Source: Thermoflexales bacterium (GTDB lineage: Bacteria > Chloroflexota > Anaerolineae > B4-G1). From it: a stretch of DNA of 5,370 nucleotides. This document shows, piece by piece, positions 1 to 5,370 of the stretch; within the stretch, counting starts at the first letter, position 1, and every line of letters begins with the position of its first letter. A program made the position numbers and the translations under genes. The stretch is from positions 1 to 5,370 of the forward strand of contig SKQX01000265.1 of NCBI GenBank assembly GCA_007118795.1. The letters are read 5' to 3'. A model generated the notes under the pieces. The model did not search any database, was not told the DNA's origin, and worked only from the letters and a program-made list of their open reading frames with translations.

Positions 1-2548
1 ACCCAGCCCCAGCCTCGCCCAGCCCCTCGATCAGAGGGTTGCTGGTTCCCGAGAAGTGTTGAAATACGTGGGGCTGATCCTCGGGAGCGATGCCACCGCC
101 CGTGTCGGTCACGGAGATGAGTAAGTGGCGGACCTCACGACATGACCCAGCAGGCTGTTCCTCAACCCGGGCTGTCAGTTCGACCTCCGTGCCGGGCCGC
201 GACGCCAGGATGGCGTTGGAAAGGAGGTTGTGCACAATGCGGCGCACATGGTCGGGGTCGGCGTAGACGGACGGCGGGTCCTCCATCAGCTCAGTATGGA
301 CGCTGAGCTGCTTCTCCCGCAAACGGCCTGAGAGGGAGTGGACCGTCTCTTCCACTACGACGACCATATCCGTTGGACGAGGCGCAACCTCCCCGGGAGC
401 GGTGCCCGAGGGCGAAGCCGCGATGAGGTGGTTGAGCAGCGATTCCATCCGCCGAACATCTGCTGCGATCTGTCTCAACGCCTGGGACTGAGATCCACCG
501 GTCTCATCCTCAGCCTCGTCCATCAGCTGGCGTGTGTAACCGGCGACGGATGTCATACCGGTCTGTATCTGTCGAATGAGCGAAGCTAAGCTCGGCCTGC
601 CTGGCGTCGATCCCTCCGCATCATAGAGGATGGCTGTCAGTCTGCCGGCCCCGGACTGGCTGCCAGCCACACGCGTGAGCTGGGCTCGTATCGGGTGTCC
701 CTCTTTGGTCGTGCTGAGGGTGGTCAGGGGGCCTGGCTCATGGGGCTCCTTCAGGAGTCGGGCGACGGCCCGCTTCCACGGGGCCTCACGAAACAACGTG
801 TCCAGCGGGGTGCCCATCAACTCCGTCTGGTCCTCTCCCAGCAGACGGTCGACGCCCGGACTTACGAGGATGATCCGCCCCGTCTCGTCGCTCACCAGGA
901 AGCCCTCCAAGCGATGCGCTGCGCCTGGGATGTGGACCGAGCTTGAGTGCTTCAGCTGGGCTTCCAGGCCTGCCTTGGCCTCGGCCAGTTTCTCGGCCTT
1001 CTGTCGCCAGTGGGTCAGCTGGACTTTGAGCGCATCGCGGGCGAGAGCCAGCTCTCTGACCTCATCCTCCCATAGGGCCAGGGCAGCGGACACCTCTCGC
1101 TCGCTGGCGGCCTCGTGCTCCTGCAAGCGCATCCTCGTAGCCAGCTCATCGGTCTTCTGTCGTTGGCGGTCCAGGTTGAACTGGAGTTGATCAGCGCGCT
1201 GCGCCAACCGCCGGGCCTCTGCCCGCGCCTGCTCCAGCTCTCTATCAGGAGGCTGCTCGCCCGGCGTGTCCCTAGTGAGAGCGAGGGTGAGGGGGGCGGC
1301 CAATGTCTGGAGCATCTGATGGTCTCCAAGGCTCCATTCACGCCCCGAGTCGGGGTTTCCCGCCAATACGACACCCAGAACCTCGTCGCCAAGAGCCAGA
1401 GGCTGGGCCAACAGGGGGCCGAGTCGTTCAAACCCCAGCTGATGGTACAGGGCAGTCACCGAGGGGCCGTGGCCACCTCCGCCGGCCTGCTCCAGGCGGT
1501 GGCTCTGGAATGCCTGGACTAGCAGGGGGTGGTCCGATACGGTCAGGGTGAGTCCGTGATCGGCGAGTATGACACTGGTGGTGGGGTGGAGAGCCGCGAT
1601 GCGGAGCGCATCGGCGCCGTCGGGGGTGTAGAGGCCAATGGCTACCATGTCTGCGCCGAGGCTGCGCGCCACAGAAGATACCCACAGGTCAAGGGCCGGT
1701 GCGGCAGCCCCGCCATCCGCGATGCGCTGGACGGCTTGGAGGATGCCCACCAGGCCTCGGGTTGGATCCTCATCGGCAGCCACAGGCGGCGACGCACCGG
1801 CCAGAGCGCGACGATAGACGAGGCCAGCCAGGAGTGGCAGAGCAGCCAAGTCGCTGAGCCGAACCCAACCAGGCATATGCGCGTCTGGAGCTGGCGTGGC
1901 GAGCTGCAAGCTGTGACCCACGAGCCATAGGAAGAGGAGGCACACGAGCCAGCCGTGGTCGGTTCCGGCCCACAGAAGGCTGAAGACGAGCACCAGGGCC
2001 AGGACTGCCACCATCGACACTCCCCACACGCTCTGCTGCCAGTAGCTATTGTAGGCCATACCTGAGGCCTCAGCACCGGGCCAGAGGGTGGCGAAAACCA
2101 CATACGCTCCCCCACCGATGAGGCCGACGGTGAGTAGGATCCCAGTGCTTCCGCGGGGAAACCGCTGCGCGATAGGCAGGAAGGCCCAGACGGTCAGGGC
2201 CACAGTTGTCAGATGGACGAGCCGTTCCAGGGGGGGAATGACGACATCCGAAGAGGTGAGGCCAACGAGGGCGACCAGGGCGGCGAGCATCAACGCCGCG
2301 CGGGCCAGAAAGAGGCCGACCCCCATCACAAACAATCGGCTGGCCCGCCCATCCCGGCGACGCTGCCAATGTCCGATGGCCAGCCCCAGGATCAATTGAA
2401 TGGCGAACAGAGTCACCAGATGGTAGGCGAGCCCACCCGATGGGGTGCCCATCAGTTGAAGGGAGTCCCGCAGGAGCGCCACGATCACCTCCGGAAGGTC
2501 GAATGCGCTCGGATTATACCATGACCAGATGAGAAGAGAAACGGTCAT
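1..2548 (-). CDS. 7TM-GAF-PAS sensor histidine kinase-like protein lacking the phosphoacceptor histidine (3' end cut by window edge)
   Basis: Translating the minus strand from the ATG at 2548 gives 849 codons without a stop, running off the left edge; an in-frame TAG at 2687-2689 bounds it upstream. Visible domains in order: about seven hydrophobic helices (residues roughly 41-58, 72-97, 108-126, 135-155, 172-194, 199-216, 231-247); a GAF domain (about 263-427); a charged coiled coil (about 432-535); a PAS domain (about 546-645); a HisKA-like helix pair (about 650-715); and HATPase_c (about 728 onward). The ATPase keeps its N box (NLLSNA, 774-779) and G1 box (DTGGGI, 815-820), then the start of the G2 lid (GLGEAGAG) at the window edge. 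The H-box reads RQIQTG at 659-664, where kinases have HELRTP, so the phosphorylated His is Arg. The family normally relays membrane or cytoplasmic signals to a response regulator; here phosphotransfer from the usual site is not possible. A pseudo-kinase or allosteric role is an inference. Roughly the last 40-60 residues are missing. The start is uncertain: see the ribosome-binding site at 2480-2492. Confidence 0.93.
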   Translation of the reverse strand, partial: MTVSLLIWSWYNPSAFDLPEVIVALLRDSLQLMGTPSGGLAYHLVTLFAIQLILGLAIGHWQRRRDGRASRLFVMGVGLFLARAALMLAALVALVGLTSSDVVIPPLERLVHLTTVALTVWAFLPIAQRFPRGSTGILLTVGLIGGGAYVVFATLWPGAEASGMAYNSYWQQSVWGVSMVAVLALVLVFSLLWAGTDHGWLVCLLFLWLVGHSLQLATPAPDAHMPGWVRLSDLAALPLLAGLVYRRALAGASPPVAADEDPTRGLVGILQAVQRIADGGAAAPALDLWVSSVARSLGADMVAIGLYTPDGADALRIAALHPTTSVILADHGLTLTVSDHPLLVQAFQSHRLEQAGGGGHGPSVTALYHQLGFERLGPLLAQPLALGDEVLGVVLAGNPDSGREWSLGDHQMLQTLAAPLTLALTRDTPGEQPPDRELEQARAEARRLAQRADQLQFNLDRQRQKTDELATRMRLQEHEAASEREVSAALALWEDEVRELALARDALKVQLTHWRQKAEKLAEAKAGLEAQLKHSSSVHIPGAAHRLEGFLVSDETGRIILVSPGVDRLLGEDQTELMGTPLDTLFREAPWKRAVARLLKEPHEPGPLTTLSTTKEGHPIRAQLTRVAGSQSGAGRLTAILYDAEGSTPGRPSLASLIRQIQTGMTSVAGYTRQLMDEAEDETGGSQSQALRQIAADVRRMESLLNHLIAASPSGTAPGEVAPRPTDMVVVVEETVHSLSGRLREKQLSVHTELMEDPPSVYADPDHVRRIVHNLLSNAILASRPGTEVELTARVEEQPAGSCREVRHLLISVTDTGGGIAPEDQPHVFQHFSGTSNPLIEGLGEAGAG
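2480..2492 (-). promoter_or_regulatory. Strong Shine-Dalgarno before an internal GTG: alternative start of the sensor gene
   Basis: On the minus strand GGAGGTGATC lies directly before GTG (2482-2480), codon 23 of the longest reading frame. GGAGGTGAT matches the 16S anti-Shine-Dalgarno almost perfectly, and GGAGG is five bases from the GTG. The upstream ATG at 2548 has no comparable site; only a weak GAG about ten bases before it is visible. Starting at GTG would remove 22 residues and leave all seven predicted membrane helices intact. In favour of the ATG, the 22 residues look like ordinary coding sequence. Either start is possible, and the motif could be a chance result of the codons for Pro-Glu-Val-Ile. 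Confidence 0.4.
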
Positions 2549-2857
2549 AGCGCGGGTCTCGGCAAGACAGCTTGGCTTGGTGGGGCGCTGAACCCGTCCG
2601 AATGCGGCCGGAGTACCCGTTGGCTTCCGAGGTGCGCTGGGAGGCCTTATCTCGGGTAGATGCTCGTGCGGGGGCGCAAGACCGTCCTAAGCGGGGGGCT
2701 GACGGGTAGCGAGGGGCGGCTCAAGGATTCAAGTCGGGGTGGTGAGCGACGCCGCCTTGCCGCCTCCGTTCTGAACAGGCCCCGGCCATGGTCGACGTTG
2801 CTCCAATACGTGACGGCTGAGAGAGGCGGCTGGCCGGGCGCTGACTCCTGGTGGCTT
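2549..2857. other. 309-base intergenic region without a supported gene
   Basis: This lies between the stop of the DUF2207 gene and the ATG of the sensor gene, and is presumably the leader of the latter. Short reading frames cross it on both strands, but none has a recognisable motif or a convincing ribosome-binding site. No GC-rich hairpin followed by a T-run, as expected for an intrinsic terminator, was found on the minus strand. No good -35/-10 pair was seen either; the region is too GC-rich for a housekeeping-type match. It may hold a promoter of a less obvious type, or the two genes may be cotranscribed across it. Confidence 0.6.
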
Positions 2858-5370
2858 CTAGCGGAATCCTCGGCGTCCCCCACCTCCGCTGCGACCTGCG
2901 GGCCTGCTTATCGAACGCGAGCGGGATCCACCCCAACTCGTCGAGCGGAACCCGCCCCGGCTGGAGCGTCCGCCCCCGAACCCTCCCCCACCACCTCCCG
3001 ACGAGGACTCGTCGAGGATGTCACCCAGGACCTTCATGGTGCTGGTCCCTGCCTTCCAGGACATCCGCGTCGCCGTACCTGCACCTTTCACGACGACCTC
3101 CAGAGGCGAGCTGCTCGCGCCTACCTCCCCGACGGCGGTGTTGAGCAGCGAGCCCAGGGAGCGACTGGCCTGGTTCAGCGAACGGCTGAGACTGTTTGAG
3201 AGGCCCTGAAGCGTGACGTCGGCCCCGGCCGGCCGCTGCGCCAGGGAGGGGCGCACCTTCGCCGTCTGGGGCACCTCGGTGCTCTGCTTGGGCATCGAAA
3301 GCTCCCTCGCGACGAGATGGCGCAGCCCGGGCCGAGCAGGGGCCCGGGCGACGGTGGGTCCAACGCGAATGGGCACCGGCACCATCCAGATCGGAACTCG
3401 GGCCGCCATCTCCTCGGCTTGCCGAAGCACGATCGCTTCCACATCCAGGGCTACCGCGTAGGAGAAGTAACGATCGAGCACAGCTTGGGCGCTCTCCAGG
3501 TCACCAAACTCCTGGAGGTTCTTAAGGTAGCGGCGAAAGGCCTGCCAGCGTGCCGCCTCCTCAATGCCCAGCGTCGTTCGTTGGGGCATCCAGCGGCTGA
3601 CGACCATGAACATGAGGCCGACGAGGGCCAGCCCGACGGGTGGAAGGCACGCAACCAGCCCGACGGAGGTCATGCCGCAGAGGCCGACCAGCCCCACGAC
3701 ACCGGCGGCGATAATCACCATCTCGCCAAACCATCGCCAGCGGCGGCGTGCGGTCTCCGGAAGCATCGAGAAGTACTCGGATGCTTCCTCACCCATCTGC
3801 TCGTAGATGGTGGGAAGGGCCGTTGTGAAGGCCCGCTGTATTCTGGAAAAGGGAACCGCGTGAGCCTGCAGCTCCTCCTCCTGCTCCTCCTCACCGGCCT
3901 CAACAATCTCTCGGACCCGTCTCACCAGCACGTTGAACAGGATCCGCTTGTGCTCGGCCAACGTCACTTCCTCGCCGTCGCTGACCTGGATCGTCTCCCC
4001 AGCTTCGATCTCGCGCGTCCAGTTGAGCTGAACGGTCATGTCTTTCCGCTGAAGATCCACCGTAATCAGGCCCAGCGAAGCCAGATGGATCAGGCTGGCC
4101 AGTACGCCCTTGACCGTCGGTTTCTCGTCCACCAAGTACGCCACGAGGCCCGGCGGCAGGTCCGACGGGGGCGCGGTAAGGTAGGCTGCCACGGGAGGGG
4201 CTGCCCGGTCGCGGCCCCAGACGTACCATGCGGTGATCACCCCCGCGAGCCCCAACAGGGGCAACAGACAGGCGAGGGCGCCGAGGCCCGTCTGGAGACG
4301 GGCTTGCCGAACAGCGGTAGCCTGTTCGGCTTCGACGCGCGCCCGCTCCAATTCGAGCTGCGTCTCCAGTTCGCCCTGCCAGAGGGGCGCCGCGGCCGTG
4401 GTCGCGCCCGCTGGCATTTGGATGGTCACGGCCCACGGCTGCCCCGCCGGGATAGGACCGTCGTGGGTCACGCGCAGGCTCCCATCGGCCTGGGGAGCCG
4501 TCGCCCCGCCAGAGACCACCAGGTCCTCGGGGCTGAGCCCGGGCGGCAGGCTCAGCTCGACGCTGGCCGCGTGGACCGGTGCGTCCCGGTCCGCGAAGAC
4601 GGCTGTCCAGTCTATCTCCTGCGTTTCCGAGAGGACGCGCACTGCGCCGAGCACGGTGTATTCGACCTCGAACGTGGCGCTCTCGCCCCCCAGCAGGGCC
4701 GGGAAGGCCCATTCGATCAGTGTCGACCCGACCAGATCCTCACGAATCACCATCCGGCGCCCGTCGAAGGAGACCCATTCGCCGTAGGGCGACTTTTCCT
4801 CGACGACGTAACAGTAGTCACACGGAGTGGCACTGGACTGGAACTGGCGGCCGTCTGCCCGCACCTCGACATCGGCAATCCCGTCTAGATAGAGCCACGG
4901 GATGGTGCGGTAGCCGTGGTACAGAATACCCTCGTCTACGGAAATCGTCTGCTCCTCCGTGACACGGAGGGAGCCGTCGGGCCGAATGGTGAGGGAGACA
5001 TCAAACGCTTCCCAGTGATAGGACGTCTGCCGTTCGTCGATTCGACGCTGCCAATCCGGGACGGCGGCGGTGCCCAGCCGATCGGGGAAACTGACCAGCA
5101 CCTCGAATGGAGTGCCATCGGGGATGGGGGCCTGCGACTCGAATACGACTGTCCGCTCGTCCACGAAGGCGACCGTCGCGTCGACACCCTCCGTGTCGGT
5201 CGTCAGATCTTCCAGTTCGACAGGGGCTGGCAAGAAGACGGTCAACCGGCTGGCCTCCGTCGGGATGCCGCCCCGATCCGCCGGCACGGCTGTCCAGTAG
5301 AGGAGGTGGGTGTCCGGGTAGACCCAGAGGCCGCCGAGAACGCGGTATTCGACGGTGAAGGTCCGCACCT
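2858..5370 (-). CDS. DUF2207 domain-containing membrane protein with duplicated ectodomain (5' end cut by window edge)
   Basis: The minus-strand frame enters at the right edge and ends at TAG (2860-2858); 836 residues are counted here from the GTG at 5368, which is probably internal because it falls inside a domain. Seen in order: the end of a first beta-rich ectodomain (about 1-110); a second complete one (about 115-330) with a CDYC pair at 183-186; a charged helix (332-357); a membrane helix (359-384); a winged-helix-like segment (about 393-450, core VKGVLASLIHLASLGLI); a Glu-rich stretch (488-499); a membrane hairpin (about 547-591); the hallmark DUF2207 C-terminal region (about 603-650, WQAFRRYLKNL then YFSYAVALD); and a Gly/Ser/Arg tail (787-836). 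DUF2207 proteins are predicted membrane proteins with an external N-terminal domain; their molecular function is not established. A signal peptide should lie beyond the window. The family call is firm; no function is proposed. The next gene on the same strand is the sensor, 309 bases downstream. Confidence 0.93.
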   Translation of the reverse strand, partial: VRTFTVEYRVLGGLWVYPDTHLLYWTAVPADRGGIPTEASRLTVFLPAPVELEDLTTDTEGVDATVAFVDERTVVFESQAPIPDGTPFEVLVSFPDRLGTAAVPDWQRRIDERQTSYHWEAFDVSLTIRPDGSLRVTEEQTISVDEGILYHGYRTIPWLYLDGIADVEVRADGRQFQSSATPCDYCYVVEEKSPYGEWVSFDGRRMVIREDLVGSTLIEWAFPALLGGESATFEVEYTVLGAVRVLSETQEIDWTAVFADRDAPVHAASVELSLPPGLSPEDLVVSGGATAPQADGSLRVTHDGPIPAGQPWAVTIQMPAGATTAAAPLWQGELETQLELERARVEAEQATAVRQARLQTGLGALACLLPLLGLAGVITAWYVWGRDRAAPPVAAYLTAPPSDLPPGLVAYLVDEKPTVKGVLASLIHLASLGLITVDLQRKDMTVQLNWTREIEAGETIQVSDGEEVTLAEHKRILFNVLVRRVREIVEAGEEEQEEELQAHAVPFSRIQRAFTTALPTIYEQMGEEASEYFSMLPETARRRWRWFGEMVIIAAGVVGLVGLCGMTSVGLVACLPPVGLALVGLMFMVVSRWMPQRTTLGIEEAARWQAFRRYLKNLQEFGDLESAQAVLDRYFSYAVALDVEAIVLRQAEEMAARVPIWMVPVPIRVGPTVARAPARPGLRHLVARELSMPKQSTEVPQTAKVRPSLAQRPAGADVTLQGLSNSLSRSLNQASRSLGSLLNTAVGEVGASSSPLEVVVKGAGTATRMSWKAGTSTMKVLGDILDESSSGGGGGGFGGGRSSRGGFRSTSWGGSRSRSISRPAGRSGGGGRRGFR
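2861..3010 (-). other. Gly/Ser/Arg-rich low-complexity C-terminal tail of the DUF2207 protein
   Basis: The last 50 residues are almost only Gly, Ser and Arg with a few Phe: SSS followed by six Gly, then GGG, SRSRS and a final GGGGRRGFR. A Gly/Ser-rich end is common in DUF2207 proteins, which supports the family call. The high number of Arg, giving RGG-like spacing and strong positive charge, stands out. Such a tail is expected to be disordered and cytoplasmic in the usual topology. Binding to nucleic acid or acidic lipid is only a possibility. Confidence 0.8.
4379..5362 (-). repeat. Tandem duplication of DUF2207-type ectodomain within the coding region
   Basis: Two homologous protein segments are encoded at 5362-5051 (copy 1, N-terminal half outside the window) and 4675-4379 (matching part of copy 2, whose full extent starts near 5026). 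Anchors are TFTVEYRVLG / TFEVEYTVLG, then WTAVPADR / WTAVFADR, then the PIPDGTPFEV / PIPAGQPWAV motif and a closing PDWQ / PLWQ. In the first 30 aligned residues about 17 are identical by eye. The identity is at protein level; no long exact DNA repeat was seen, so the duplication is not recent. Confidence 0.82.

Noticed and set aside
630..1190. A 186-codon plus-strand frame, with several others of 80-140 codons between 338 and 2524 on both strands
   Set aside because: All overlap the continuous 849-codon sensor frame on the minus strand, whose translation has membrane helices, GAF, PAS and ATPase motifs. The alternatives show only Arg/Ser/Pro-biased composition.
2649..2661. Small dyad ATCT-CGGGT-AGAT in the intergenic region
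   Set aside because: The stem is only four base pairs and no T-run follows, so it does not support a terminator or operator.
2778..2787. GGCC-CC-GGCC symmetry in the intergenic region
   Set aside because: It is short, GC-only and expected by chance in DNA of this composition.
2647..2883. A 78-codon minus-strand frame over the end of the DUF2207 gene and the intergenic region
   Set aside because: It has no recognisable motif, it overlaps the DUF2207 stop out of frame, and its composition is typical of GC-driven noise.
2999..3014. Perfect inverted repeat CGACGAG-GA-CTCGTCG
   Set aside because: It lies inside the coding sequence for Asp-Glu-Ser-Ser-Ser, and the two-base centre is too small for a hairpin loop. 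It is more likely a codon coincidence than a terminator or operator.
3317..4888. A 523-codon open frame on the plus strand
   Set aside because: It lies wholly antisense to the DUF2207 gene. Its product is rich in Arg, His, Gly and Pro without domains or membrane pattern, while the minus-strand frame shows clear domains. Long antisense frames are common in GC-rich genes.

Overview
The window is GC-rich bacterial DNA (clearly above 60% G+C by eye). It holds two large genes, both read from the minus strand and both cut by a window edge. No RNA gene, CRISPR array, insertion sequence or phage gene was found. The combination of a 7TM/GAF/PAS kinase-like sensor and a large DUF2207 protein with a Gly/Ser/Arg tail fits Chloroflexota, in particular Anaerolineae-like environmental genomes. 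This taxonomic placement is an inference from recalled protein families, not a measured result.

In transcription order (right to left), the first gene (5370 to 2858) encodes a DUF2207-family membrane protein. Its N-terminus lies beyond the window. What is visible is the end of one DUF2207-type ectodomain, a second complete ectodomain, a membrane helix, a winged-helix-like cytoplasmic domain, a membrane hairpin, the conserved C-terminal cytoplasmic region and a disordered Gly/Ser/Arg tail. The two ectodomains are recognisably homologous, so the extracellular part is a tandem duplication.

A stretch of 309 bases (2857 to 2549) without a convincing gene follows. It shows no clear terminator or strong promoter.

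The second gene (2548 to the left edge) encodes a multidomain sensor of at least 849 residues. It has about seven membrane helices, a GAF domain, a long coiled coil, a PAS domain, a dimerisation (DHp/HisKA-like) helix pair and a HATPase_c domain. The ATPase N and G1 boxes are intact, but the position of the phosphoacceptor histidine is arginine (R659) and the rest of the H-box is also changed. The protein looks like a histidine-kinase relative that binds ATP but cannot autophosphorylate at the usual site. It does not lack the catalytic domain; it lacks the phosphorylated residue.

The most notable points are the missing H-box histidine, the duplicated DUF2207 ectodomain with a CxxC pair, and an uncertain start codon for the sensor gene: an ATG with no Shine-Dalgarno versus an internal GTG with a near-perfect one. 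Both proteins are predicted membrane proteins on the same strand, so they could act together, but the 309-base gap makes an operon uncertain.
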